64,000 bases of DNA from Anderseniella sp039978075 (GCA_039978075.1 JBDWCA010000006.1:121564-185563); one strand, 5' to 3'. Positions 54,951 to 64,000 are shown, counted from the stretch's first letter. The notes: generated by a model not told the origin, from the sequence alone. Numbers and translations are program-made.

Positions 54951-55139
54951 ATGAGAACCTTACAGCGGATCCAGTTACCGACAGAAAATGCGCCCATGAC
55001 GCGCCATGTCACCCGACCACGCGAATGGTCGAGGCCAAGCCTTCATGTCAATGACATTGCTGCTATCACCCAGGGCGGATTCTCGTCAGCAGGAGTTGAC
55101 AACTGCTTTGAACCCGATGGGTTCCGTTGCCAACCTTAG
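54951..55139 (+). CDS. Candidate lasso-type RiPP precursor peptide
   Basis: 62-residue peptide. GAGGA sits seven bases before the ATG. The leader (residues 1-41) contains the RRE-binding pattern Trp26-x-x-Pro29-x-Leu31 and Thr40 at position -2 from the proposed cleavage site, as in lasso leaders (Y/W-x-x-P-x-L...T). The core would be residues 42-62 and starts GGFSSAGVD, so Gly42 could be joined to the side chain of Asp50, giving a nine-residue ring. The tail has Cys52 and Cys60, which could form a disulfide, and ends Gln-Pro. An ATG at codon 16 would give a shorter, 26-residue leader. The precursor assignment is inferred. Confidence 0.7.
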   Translation: MRTLQRIQLPTENAPMTRHVTRPREWSRPSLHVNDIAAITQGGFSSAGVDNCFEPDGFRCQP

Positions 55140-55178
55140 AGCAACATGGGTTCAAATGAACCCATGAAGTTACTCTAA
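55136..55178 (+). terminator. Long stem-loop after candidate precursor gene
   Basis: Nine-base perfect stem CATGGGTTC / GAACCCATG (55145-55153 and 55158-55166) with an AAAT loop, extended by outer pairs TTAGAG and CTCTAA at 55136-55141 and 55173-55178. The left arm includes the stop codon of the precursor gene. There is no T tract, so it may stabilise the transcript or end it bidirectionally. Confidence 0.55.
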
Positions 55179-55252
55179 AACTTTGCAAGCGATCAGGTTT
55201 ATGACTTTTGGTTTACTGAACCAATAATCATCCTGATCTGGAGCCGGCTGAA

Positions 55253-58200
55253 TCAGAGAATAAAGTCGTTCTCATGAAGTTGACTTACGTTCGCAATTCC
55301 CCAGAATTCCACACTGTTGTTTGTGTCAAGCTGAAGAACGACATGGCCGTCGACCACACTCATGGCTGATTGCAGAGCGGTGAAATCCGCAAACCCGAAA
55401 TCAGACACATCCACAACATCGCCCAGGCTTGGTCCCGCGGCAAAATCAATTACTACATCATTGCCACTGCCACTGCCGAACACGAAAGTGTCACTGCCGG
55501 TTCCGCCCTGCAAAAGGTCATTGCCTCCCCGGCCATCCAGGACATCGTCGCCATGCGAGCCGATAAGCGTGTTGTCATTGTTGTCACCATACAGGTTGTC
55601 GTCGAAACTGGACCCCCAAACACCCTCAATACTAATGAAACTGTCACCAATTGCATCGCCGGTATTGGCCCCGGCGTTCAGCATATCGACGGTTACACCA
55701 GTAGTGGAGCCCATGTAGGATGCAGCATCGCGACCGCTGCCGCCGTCGAGTGTATCGGCACCGGCTCCACCTTCGAGAATGTCGCTGTCCGCATCTCCGT
55801 ACAGGAAATCGTCGCCATCATCTCCGAACAGTCTGTCCAGTCCATTTCCGCCGTGCATCGTGTCGGCGCCAACTGTGCCGAGTCCGATGTCATGAGTGCT
55901 TGAACCGGCATAGGGACCGTCATTCAGACGCAGGTCGAAGCTGTAGGTCTGATCGACAAACCCGCCCTCACCGTCATCAACACGTATGATAACCGTGCGG
56001 TTGGTAATTGTACCGGACACCAGGGAGGCGTCAGCACGGATCACCAGTTCATTGTTGATGATTTCCAGATCTGGATCAATGACAGGCGCACCAGTGCCAT
56101 CCACGAAACTGAACGTGTGGGTGTCATTCACATCGGTATCGAGAACATTGTCCAGATCCACAACCACGGACCCTGCCAGGACATCGAAGCTGTTCCAGAT
56201 GCCACAATTGATCAAAGCTTCACGATAACTTTCAGAATACAACTGTGTAATTTCAGTCGGCGCATCATTTACACCATTGATGGTGATCGTGATGTCATGT
56301 GTCGTGCCGTCGGCAGATGTTACTGTCACGGTCTCGATCAGGGTCTCTCCGGCACCCAGCTCCTGAATTACGGTTTGCGAGTTGTCGGCTGAGTATGTCC
56401 ATGACCCATTGGCTGAGATCAGAAGGTCGCCATACACGCCATTGACGGTTTCGGCATTGAACGAACTCTCGCCTGTATCAGGATCAGCTATTGTCAAAGT
56501 GCCGGTTTCGGTCAGCGTAGCTGCATCGTCTTCGGTCACGGCCCCGGATGCATCACCGCCGATCACCGGAGCGTCGTTCGTACCGGTAATCGTTATCGTC
56601 ACGGTAGCCGTGTCGGTGCCGCCAGTACCGTCGGAAATGGTATAGGTGAAAGTATCTGTCGCAGATTGTCCGGTCGGCAGATAATCGTACTGACCGTTTG
56701 GATTGTACACATATGTGCCGTTCGGCTGCATCGTGACTTCCGCACCCGAGGCAAGGACAATCGGTAAGCCCGGCGTGAACACCGCGCCATTGACTTCCGT
56801 TACGCTGAGAGGATCGCCGTCCGGGTCACTGTCAACGCCATTGCCGTTGTCAGCAAGGACATTGTCGGTGAAACTGGTGTCCTGATCCGTAGTCTCGGCA
56901 TCGTCACGAGCAACAGGCGCGTTTTCATCATCAACAATTGTCGTTGTCACAGATGAAATGCCGATATCACTGTTGCCTGAGTTGGACAGCGTGATCTGGT
57001 AGTCTTCGTCACCTTCGTAATCCGGATCATTCACCGTATCCAGTGTGAATGTCAGCGGCGAGTACGGAGCGTCCGGCGTGTAGGTCAGCGATGATCCATT
57101 CAGATTGGCATCTGGATTATTCTGCAGGAATTCTGTCCCGGAACCGGCGGTACCGTTTTGAATGCCAATCGTGGCGCTCGCGCCATTGTCATGGCTTGTG
57201 TTACCCCCGGCGAAGTCCGTGTCCAGATACAAAATCTCGATCTGGCCCGTTGCTTCGTCGAGAATCAGCTGAACTGTTCCACCATCGCTGCTGCCTGCAT
57301 TGTAGTAGGGAACATTGTTCCACTCCACAATGAACTGCTGGGCACCTGGCGAGCCGGTTGTCCGGACATAGATATCGCCGGAAATGTTTGGACTGAGGTC
57401 ATCCCAGAACGCCGCTATCGCCGGATTCCCGCCAAGCACGTTTCCGGCAGCAATGTTGCCATTGTTGAATGTGCTGCCGGGTGCGCCTCCAAATGTGACA
57501 TAGCCATTGGTATCGACATTTACCGAACTGTAGGATGCACCGAAATAGTCGAACGCAAACCCGATTGAAGTCGCAACGGTTGCATCGTCCGAATTGCTGT
57601 TGCCGAGAACCGTTGTTCCGCTCTGCCCAACAATGCTTGTCGCGCCCGCAGCGCCACCCTGAGTGAAGTTCTGCGTGTATCCGCCGACAGAAGGCTCGGT
57701 ATAGGTAAGCGTGTTCCCCGTCAGAGAATAGTTCGGATCAGCATTCACGGCTGCTGTCACTGAAGCAATGAAGTCCGCATAATCGGCGCTGTCGGTATCG
57801 ACATCGCCAAGTGACAGGTCAACCGACACTGATTGACCCGGCAAAAGTGTATCAACTTCATTGATGCTGATCGTGTAGGTCGCGGTGTTGCCCTCAGTAA
57901 CACTGGGTGTACCGGTGATGTTCCAGTCCGGGGTCCCGTCATCCGGGGTAACAGTAATGTCCAGGGTCGATGTTTCTGATGCCCCGCCGTCCAGGCTCGT
58001 ATACGTCACCTGCGGCACAGCGCCGGCAAAGCCAGGCGCAGGGACAAAGACGTAGCTGCCATCGTCGTTGATCGTCAGGTCGCCCTGGGTGAAACTTGCT
58101 GTTTGCCCGGCATTGAATGTGCCTGCAACGCCGGCAATCGTAAACGTTTGCACAGTGTGGGTGCCTGAAGTGTTGGCATCATTGGCAAGCACTCCATCAG

Positions 58201-59791
58201 CGGCAGCAACAGTCAGTGTAACGTCTTCAGCGGTTGTGCCGACGTCCGGAAGAACATCCGCAGAGAACGAAAAACCACCGAGCACACCAATCCCGCGTAC
58301 GCTCGGATTGATCGTCGAACCGATAATATCGTCGTACAGGAGGGTAATACCGGTTGTTCCGCCACTGATATTCGCATTGACGGAACCCTGGTCGTTATCG
58401 TCAGAGTTGACGCCATCGTTGATTGCAGTTGCCACATTACCACTAACCGATACTGTTGGATCGGTAGTGTTGAGTGCGGTCAGGCTGACGGTGCCGCTGT
58501 CAGTATTGACGACCACCTCGTCGCGGCTGCTGCCACGCCAGTCGATATCGGTTATCAGGAAATTGACGTTGTCGACCGCAACCGGAATACCACCGGCGCC
58601 TGTTCCGCCCAGGGTGAAATCAATCGTAACTGAAATCTGGGCCTGTCCGGTGCTTGCCGGGTCAGTCAGAATGCCAAGATCGTGGGTACCGCCAAAATAC
58701 GCGGTCCCGTTGCCAGCTGCGTCTTCTCTGGGAAACTGAAGAGAATTAAATGTGTACGGAACAGACGAGTTGACAACTTCCGCCACCGTTATGGTCACAT
58801 CAATAGTCTGACCGGTCGTGCTGGTTAACGTATATGTGTTGGCGGTTTGGCCGTCCGTCCAGACAACCCCTGCGTCAGCCCAGTTCAAAGAGAAATTGCC
58901 GAGAACACCGGACCATTCCTGCTGCAGTTGCGCAGTGATCGGCGTACCCGCCTCGATAGTGCCGGTCTGGACTTCAAGATCCCAGTCGGCACCATGGCTG
59001 GCATTGCCGGTCAGATCGTCGGAAGCCGCCACATCGGCGCCGGTTGCGCCGGCCAGTGCGGCGACCGCATCAGCATCTGCACCGAAGTCACAACCATAGA
59101 CAAGGAAGTCGGCATTTTCAGCCAATGCGTCACCGATCGAGGCCAGTTCATCAGCGTACAGGCCTTCAATATTTTCCTGGTCGATGAAGCTGGATCCCAA
59201 TCGGAACTCGCCTTCATCACCGTGCGACACAACATGTATCGCATCGATACCGGAACGACCCTCAACCACAGAAGCCATAAACGCAACGCCATCAACACCC
59301 GGTTCGACGACATGAACTTCGAATGCCGGATCAATGCCATCGATCAGTTGTTGAACGTCGTCTACACTGGCGTCCACAAAAACGATCTGCAGACCAGCAT
59401 CGCTGGAAACTTCGGCCGGATCAGCCGGACCATCAGCTCCTGCATCAATGGCTGAAGCGTTGACGACGCTGGCTGCGTCCGCCGACGTCAATACTGCCTG
59501 CTCAATCGATGCAACAGCCGTATCTATACGGATCCAGGCCTCATTTACCGCGCGTTCACCAACTGAACGGATTTCGCCGGTTTGAGCGTCCACCACTATA
59601 GGTTGTCCAGCTGGCACATTGCTCGCCAGGGTGAAATTCACGATTTCCCCCGCGCCGTCACCGGTGCCGGGAACGACCACTGCAACCTGTGTACCTGCCG
59701 TTAGGTCCAGGTTTGGGACAATTGCAATTTCACCAATAAATTCAGATGCTTCGCCCAAAGCAAAAACATCAAATCCAACGCCGTCACTCAT
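55253..59791 (-). CDS. Giant secreted DUF4347/Calx-beta/VCBS/RTX protein
   Basis: 1512-residue surface or secreted protein. Residues about 130-290 are a DUF4347 domain with HVVSHGDEGEFRLGSS and FLVYGCDFGADADAV, the His/Cys pair of a caspase-like fold. The middle has a Calx-beta-type segment (YEGDEDYQITLSNSG) and a NIDO-like block (TNGYVTFGG ... AAFWDDLS). Cadherin/VCBS-like repeats (about 1000-1200) follow, then RTX calcium repeats (about 1320-1440, GGNGLDRLFGDDGDDFLYGD) and a type I secretion C-terminus ending FIL. GGAGAG precedes the ATG. No T1SS transporter genes are present in the window. Confidence 0.88.
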   Translation of the reverse strand: MSDGVGFDVFALGEASEFIGEIAIVPNLDLTAGTQVAVVVPGTGDGAGEIVNFTLASNVPAGQPIVVDAQTGEIRSVGERAVNEAWIRIDTAVASIEQAVLTSADAASVVNASAIDAGADGPADPAEVSSDAGLQIVFVDASVDDVQQLIDGIDPAFEVHVVEPGVDGVAFMASVVEGRSGIDAIHVVSHGDEGEFRLGSSFIDQENIEGLYADELASIGDALAENADFLVYGCDFGADADAVAALAGATGADVAASDDLTGNASHGADWDLEVQTGTIEAGTPITAQLQQEWSGVLGNFSLNWADAGVVWTDGQTANTYTLTSTTGQTIDVTITVAEVVNSSVPYTFNSLQFPREDAAGNGTAYFGGTHDLGILTDPASTGQAQISVTIDFTLGGTGAGGIPVAVDNVNFLITDIDWRGSSRDEVVVNTDSGTVSLTALNTTDPTVSVSGNVATAINDGVNSDDNDQGSVNANISGGTTGITLLYDDIIGSTINPSVRGIGVLGGFSFSADVLPDVGTTAEDVTLTVAAADGVLANDANTSGTHTVQTFTIAGVAGTFNAGQTASFTQGDLTINDDGSYVFVPAPGFAGAVPQVTYTSLDGGASETSTLDITVTPDDGTPDWNITGTPSVTEGNTATYTISINEVDTLLPGQSVSVDLSLGDVDTDSADYADFIASVTAAVNADPNYSLTGNTLTYTEPSVGGYTQNFTQGGAAGATSIVGQSGTTVLGNSNSDDATVATSIGFAFDYFGASYSSVNVDTNGYVTFGGAPGSTFNNGNIAAGNVLGGNPAIAAFWDDLSPNISGDIYVRTTGSPGAQQFIVEWNNVPYYNAGSSDGGTVQLILDEATGQIEILYLDTDFAGGNTSHDNGASATIGIQNGTAGSGTEFLQNNPDANLNGSSLTYTPDAPYSPLTFTLDTVNDPDYEGDEDYQITLSNSGNSDIGISSVTTTIVDDENAPVARDDAETTDQDTSFTDNVLADNGNGVDSDPDGDPLSVTEVNGAVFTPGLPIVLASGAEVTMQPNGTYVYNPNGQYDYLPTGQSATDTFTYTISDGTGGTDTATVTITITGTNDAPVIGGDASGAVTEDDAATLTETGTLTIADPDTGESSFNAETVNGVYGDLLISANGSWTYSADNSQTVIQELGAGETLIETVTVTSADGTTHDITITINGVNDAPTEITQLYSESYREALINCGIWNSFDVLAGSVVVDLDNVLDTDVNDTHTFSFVDGTGAPVIDPDLEIINNELVIRADASLVSGTITNRTVIIRVDDGEGGFVDQTYSFDLRLNDGPYAGSSTHDIGLGTVGADTMHGGNGLDRLFGDDGDDFLYGDADSDILEGGAGADTLDGGSGRDAASYMGSTTGVTVDMLNAGANTGDAIGDSFISIEGVWGSSFDDNLYGDNNDNTLIGSHGDDVLDGRGGNDLLQGGTGSDTFVFGSGSGNDVVIDFAAGPSLGDVVDVSDFGFADFTALQSAMSVVDGHVVLQLDTNNSVEFWGIANVSQLHENDFIL

Positions 59792-59952
59792 ACTAACTCT
59801 CCTGCGTCACACGACTTTTCGCGGTCTGCTATACGAGCATTGAATCCCGGGCGGATTAATTTATTTAAAACTTGAACGTACTTGTTGTCGTCTTGGTTGA
59901 CTGAACCTTACCCAACTATAACACACAGGCTCCACAGCCAGGCGGTTCCCTG

Positions 59953-60729
59953 TCAGACCCAGCCGCGCAAGTAATAGACCAGCATCCCAATCCACTCCTT
60001 GATTGCCTGTGTCGAGTAGTCGAGCGCTTTGGAATTCGGCAGAAATGCAAACACCGACCTGGCCTCGATGGATGACGACAAGGCGTCGATTGAAACCGGG
60101 GTGAACGTTACGCCAGCTCTGCTGAACACGGCAGCTGCGCGCGGCATATGCAAGGCAGATGTAACCAGCAGCGCCGATGAAAAACCGTTCTCCCGCATGC
60201 TGGCGAGGCTGTTGACGGCGTTTTCATGGGTATTTCGGGCTTCGCTCTCCAGAACGATATCCGCGTCATCGACACCAAATTCCCGCAGAAATCCGGCAAT
60301 CACGTCCGCTTCGGATCTGGTATCAAGCTGCGATACAGGACGGCCGCTGCTAACCAGTATCCGGTCCACCTTGCCTGCCTTCAACAGGCGGACGGCATGC
60401 AGAATGCGATCGGCGCCGGATTTCAGGTCCGCATAAGGGTTCAGCTCCTGCGACTGAACGCTCACACCACCCAGAACAATAGCCACATCTGCTTTTGGTA
60501 ACGTCTCGATACTGACGATGGGATGTTGTTCTTCAAGTGAGTTGATCAAGCTCAACGCGATTATTGGTGTAGCCGCCAGCCACAGATAAAGCGTCCCCAG
60601 CGAGATCCAGGCCACTGCTTTGCGGCGTCTGCCCAACGCAAATGAAAACAAACATGCCACTCCGGCCAGAACGGCAAAGCCGACCGGGTAGACAAACAAG
60701 GGGATAATCTTATCGAGAAACAAGGACAT
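59953..60729 (-). CDS. YdcF/ElyC-family (DUF218) membrane protein
   Basis: 258-residue protein with two N-terminal membrane helices (about 8-30 and 36-58) and a periplasmic DUF218 domain: VAIVLGGVS, ILVSSGRPVSQLDTRSEADVIAGFL, SEARNTHENAVNS and LLVTSALHMPRA. Family members such as SanA and ElyC act in envelope or peptidoglycan homeostasis. I used the ATG at 60729, where the family starts; a longer frame to 60810 adds 27 unlike residues. It lies between the two giant adhesin genes. Confidence 0.83.
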   Translation of the reverse strand: MSLFLDKIIPLFVYPVGFAVLAGVACLFSFALGRRRKAVAWISLGTLYLWLAATPIIALSLINSLEEQHPIVSIETLPKADVAIVLGGVSVQSQELNPYADLKSGADRILHAVRLLKAGKVDRILVSSGRPVSQLDTRSEADVIAGFLREFGVDDADIVLESEARNTHENAVNSLASMRENGFSSALLVTSALHMPRAAAVFSRAGVTFTPVSIDALSSSIEARSVFAFLPNSKALDYSTQAIKEWIGMLVYYLRGWV

Positions 60730-61028
60730 GATAAACCGCAGTTTGCAGGGTGTCGCCTCGATTTGTCGAGCGATTGTTTTGGGTCTGTAGAACGTCGGTT
60801 TATGCACCATGCATCCGGCATAATTGCGGCCTGTGCAATCCGGACATTTTCAATTTTGCATCTGTTGTAAAGACTCTTTTAGGGCTCTGAAGGTAGTTTT
60901 GCGCGGCTGGGATACCGTTCACGCGGCATCCTGAGTGCGTTAACCCACTTGAGCGACGGGTAGTTGGTTATGTGTATTGAGTCAGTAAATCGGTGTGCCT
61001 GTACCGGTTACCACCGGGGCATTCGATA

Positions 61029-64000
61029 ATGAGTATAGACGGCGACGGCAACGACAACATTCTCGATGGAACATCCGGTGATGACACAATCAACGGATTT
61101 GCCGGGGATGACACCATCAATGGCAATGCTGGCAACGACACCATCAATGGTGGCGACGACAATGACTGGATCGATGGCGGTCTGGGCAATGATGTAATCG
61201 ACGCCGGTGACGGTGACGACATCGTCATCTACGATGTCAATGACACCACGCTTGCAGTCGGCGGCTCCGGCAGTGACATCCTGGTTTACAGCGAAGATGA
61301 CTACTACGACTACTATGACGAAGTTGCAGTTGCAGCCCAGGGTTTCGAATTTTCGGCAATCCGGTACACCGATGGCACAGACGATGTTTATGAAATCTTC
61401 GACCTTTCTGACAACTACGTCGAAGAGCGCCGGTATCATAACGACGGAACATATACGCTAACCGTATTCGATTACGATGAGACCGAGACATGGTCTGAGT
61501 GGATTCGCATTTATGATGCTAACGGCAATCAGACATATGAAGAATTCGTCGACGATAACAATGGCGGCGGCGGCAATACCAACACGGCACCGGAAGATTA
61601 TGCACCGGTAACCGAAGATCTGGTCCTGACCGTTACCGGCAACCTGTTTACTGATGATCTTGCCAACAATCCGGGTGGCACATATGTGCTCACCGAAGTC
61701 GGCGGTGTTACCGTACCAGGCACCGGTACGGTATTCATAGTCGGAACATTCGGAACACTGGAAGTCGCGGCAAACGGCGATTACACCTATGTTCTGGACA
61801 ATTCCCTGGTTCAGGACTTCACCACCGACGATATTATTCCCGATACCTTTGCCTATAATTTCACCGAAGACGGTTTCGGCCTGAACACCGATCTGATAGT
61901 CGAAATTACCGGCAACAACGACGCGCCGATTGCCAGTGACAACACCGCCACAGTGCAGGAGAACATTAACCTGCAGGCCACCGGTAACGTTATCACTGAC
62001 GATGACGGCTTCGGTATCGACAGCGACGTTGAAAACCAGCCCATCGGCATTGTCGAGGTTAACAGCGTCAGCCTTAATCCGACCGGCACAACGCAGGTTA
62101 CAGGTACCTACGGCACACTGACAATTGACGGGGCCACCGGCGATTACACCTATGACCTGGACAACAACCTACCAGCCGTCCAGGCGCTGGACTTCGGCGA
62201 TACACTGGTTGATTCATTCACCTACAGCCTTACCGACGGCAGCATTGTTACAACCGCTGATCTGGATGTCACGATCGAAGGGTCGGACACCAGCGTTCAG
62301 GCTTTTGCAGATATCAATTCCACGACCGAAGATGACGTGGTCGCAGCAACCGGCAACGTGCTCGACAATGACTTCGGACTTGGTATTACCGTCATCAACG
62401 TCAATGCCACCGCGGTCGCATCTTCGGGCGATACGGTGATTGTCGGTGCCTATGGTACTTTGACCATAAGCGCGGATGGAGAGTACTCATATCTGGTCGA
62501 TCCCGGTTCAAGTGCAGCGCAGGAACTGAAAGACGGTGAAACACTCACCGAGACATTCACCTACACAGCCGAAAACGCCTTCAACAATACCGAGAACTCT
62601 AACCTGACCGTTACCATCAACGGTGTGAACGACGTCGCTGTGGTGACGGGTGATGACACGGCCGAGGTTACGGAAGACGCGGGCAATCCGCCGTTCGATA
62701 TCGGTATCCTGGTGGTCAATGACTCCGATGCCGGGGAATCATCTTTCCTCGCCGGCAGTTATGTCGGCACATACGGTACCGTCGCGCTCACCGCTGAGGG
62801 CAGCTACACCTATACCCTGAACAACTCGGACCTGCTCGTGCAATCCCTGGGTGCCGGTATTACCGCTACAGACACGGTCGCGGTTCAGTCGTTTGACGGA
62901 TCGACGCACAATGTCACGGTCACCATAACCGGCGTCAACGACGTGGCGGTCGTGGGTGGCGATGATCAGGCCAGCGTCACCGAAGACGACGACCCGCTCA
63001 CCCTGACCGATTCGGGGATTTTGACGGTTGCCGATGTTGACACCGGTGAAGCCGAATTCAATCCGGAAACCATCGCCGGCACTTATGGTTCCTTGACCAT
63101 CGATGCATTGGGCAACTGGACTTACTCCGCCGACAATACGCCGCTGACCATCCAGCAGCTTGGCGCCACCGCGTCACTGACCGAGACCATCACTGTCACG
63201 ACAATTGACGGCACGACCCACAACATTGATGTCGTGATCAACGGCACCAATGACGCGGCCATTATCGGTGGCGTGGATACCGGCAGCGTCAAGGAAGAAG
63301 ACGACCCGGCAACACTGACGGTTTCAGGCACGCTGACCATCTCCGACATCGATCTGGGAGAAGAGGTCTTCAATGCCAACACGACGCCGGGTTCATATGG
63401 TTCGCTGACCATAGACGCTGCAGGCAACTGGACCTATTCGGCAGACAATACCCTGCCGTCCATCCAGGCGCTCGGCGAAGGCTCGTCTGTGATCGACACC
63501 ATCACCATTCAGTCAATAGACGGCACGACCCACGATGTCACGATCACCATTGAGGGAACCAACGATCCGGCGGTCATCAGTGTAGGCGTTCTGCCGACCG
63601 TGACCGAAGATGACGACCCGGCCACGCTGACCGGGCTTGGCACGATCAACATTACTGACATTGACACCGGCGAAGCTCAGTTCAATCCCAGCAATATCAA
63701 CGGCTTATACGGCGCCTTGACGCTGGATGCGGCAGGTAACGCATCCTACAGCGCTGACAATACTCAGGCAGCCATTCAGTCACTTGGTGCAGGAAGCACC
63801 CTGACCGACACCATCACCATCACCTCGGTGGACGGCACAACCTTCGACGTGAATGTGGTCATCAACGGGACCAATGATGCTGCTGTTATTGGCGGCGTTG
63901 ACACCGGCGATGTCACTGAGGACGGCGGTGTGGCAGAAACTGTATCCGGCACCCTGACCATCTCCGATATCGATACCGGTGAGGAACTGTTCACCACCGG
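61029..64000 (+). CDS. Giant VCBS-repeat protein with N-terminal RTX repeats, 3' end outside window
   Basis: At least 990 residues; the frame is open at the window end. From the ATG at 61029 it opens with calcium-binding RTX nonapeptides (GDGNDNILDGTSGDDTING and onward to residue 65), which normally occur at the C-terminus of type I-secreted proteins. After an acidic linker and a tyrosine-rich stretch (about residues 90-190), roughly seven VCBS/bacterial cadherin-like repeats of about 100 residues follow. Each has a VTEDDDPATLT-type opening, an ADNT element, an SxxGTTHDV strand and an NGTNDAAVIGG end. The product is probably a long extracellular adhesin. Confidence 0.87.
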   Translation, partial: MSIDGDGNDNILDGTSGDDTINGFAGDDTINGNAGNDTINGGDDNDWIDGGLGNDVIDAGDGDDIVIYDVNDTTLAVGGSGSDILVYSEDDYYDYYDEVAVAAQGFEFSAIRYTDGTDDVYEIFDLSDNYVEERRYHNDGTYTLTVFDYDETETWSEWIRIYDANGNQTYEEFVDDNNGGGGNTNTAPEDYAPVTEDLVLTVTGNLFTDDLANNPGGTYVLTEVGGVTVPGTGTVFIVGTFGTLEVAANGDYTYVLDNSLVQDFTTDDIIPDTFAYNFTEDGFGLNTDLIVEITGNNDAPIASDNTATVQENINLQATGNVITDDDGFGIDSDVENQPIGIVEVNSVSLNPTGTTQVTGTYGTLTIDGATGDYTYDLDNNLPAVQALDFGDTLVDSFTYSLTDGSIVTTADLDVTIEGSDTSVQAFADINSTTEDDVVAATGNVLDNDFGLGITVINVNATAVASSGDTVIVGAYGTLTISADGEYSYLVDPGSSAAQELKDGETLTETFTYTAENAFNNTENSNLTVTINGVNDVAVVTGDDTAEVTEDAGNPPFDIGILVVNDSDAGESSFLAGSYVGTYGTVALTAEGSYTYTLNNSDLLVQSLGAGITATDTVAVQSFDGSTHNVTVTITGVNDVAVVGGDDQASVTEDDDPLTLTDSGILTVADVDTGEAEFNPETIAGTYGSLTIDALGNWTYSADNTPLTIQQLGATASLTETITVTTIDGTTHNIDVVINGTNDAAIIGGVDTGSVKEEDDPATLTVSGTLTISDIDLGEEVFNANTTPGSYGSLTIDAAGNWTYSADNTLPSIQALGEGSSVIDTITIQSIDGTTHDVTITIEGTNDPAVISVGVLPTVTEDDDPATLTGLGTINITDIDTGEAQFNPSNINGLYGALTLDAAGNASYSADNTQAAIQSLGAGSTLTDTITITSVDGTTFDVNVVINGTNDAAVIGGVDTGDVTEDGGVAETVSGTLTISDIDTGEELFTT

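Noticed and set aside
55253..64000. Tandem DNA repeats that could suggest a CRISPR array or satellite.
   Set aside because: They correspond to diverged protein-coding VCBS and RTX repeats, without uniform repeats and spacers.

Overview
The window reads as chromosomal DNA of an alphaproteobacterium, probably a marine member of the Hyphomicrobiales/Rhodobacterales sphere. The support is moderately high GC, the split cysD plus fused cysNC arrangement, a fused TAXI-type TRAP transporter, many genes for osmolyte, amino-acid and sugar-acid catabolism, and large RTX/VCBS surface proteins. No rRNA, tRNA, CRISPR array or complete insertion sequence was recognised.

Region by region. 1-16.5 kb is mostly conserved: a truncated acyl-CoA synthetase, two c-type cytochromes, rpmF, an HpaI-type aldolase with an FAD oxidoreductase, a SulP-UspA pair, mtgA, ispA-like and ispG, a maleate-isomerase-family enzyme, a TerB-like protein and a TAXI TRAP transporter. 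A 268-bp MITE-like element (17538-17805) follows and supplies the stop codon of the adjacent ureohydrolase gene. 17.8-32.8 kb is a nitrogen-compound catabolic zone: two ureohydrolases, an acyl-CoA ligase and VOC pair, a DauA-like D-arginine dehydrogenase, an AruI-like ketoarginine decarboxylase and an ectoine-hydrolase-like peptidase. It is interrupted at 21.4-25.2 kb by an AT-richer accessory insert that carries a secreted metzincin-RTX protein and is bordered by a degraded copy of the VOC gene's 3' end.

32.9-41.4 kb holds a TraB-like protein, a non-pyrrolysine MttB homologue, a cysD gene that has lost its whole catalytic domain in frame, an intact cysNC fusion, an ornithine cyclodeaminase homologue, an unusual FlK-thioesterase/ammonia-lyase fusion without the MIO serine, and a membrane cNMP-binding protein. 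41.5-47.2 kb is a coherent non-phosphorylative sugar-acid pathway (Gfo/Idh/MocA dehydrogenase, SMP-30 lactonase, IlvD/Edd dehydratase, DenD-like epimerase, KDF-dehydrogenase-like SDR). 47.2-52.7 kb has a gamma-glutamyltransferase, an ABC exporter, an XRE regulator, a LeuB-like dehydrogenase and an ABM monooxygenase.

The most interesting segment is 52.9-55.2 kb: an HprK-like kinase, a PqqD-like recognition protein and a lasso-type B2 peptidase in one overlapping operon, followed by a 62-codon gene whose product looks like a lasso-peptide precursor (W-x-x-P-x-L leader motif, Thr at -2, core starting Gly-Gly with Asp at core position 9, two cysteines). No asparagine-synthetase-like cyclase is present, so this is either an incomplete lasso locus or a different RiPP type. 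The window ends with a 1512-residue DUF4347/Calx-beta/VCBS/RTX protein, a YdcF-family protein, and the start of a second giant VCBS protein that runs off the end and unusually carries its RTX repeats at the N-terminus.
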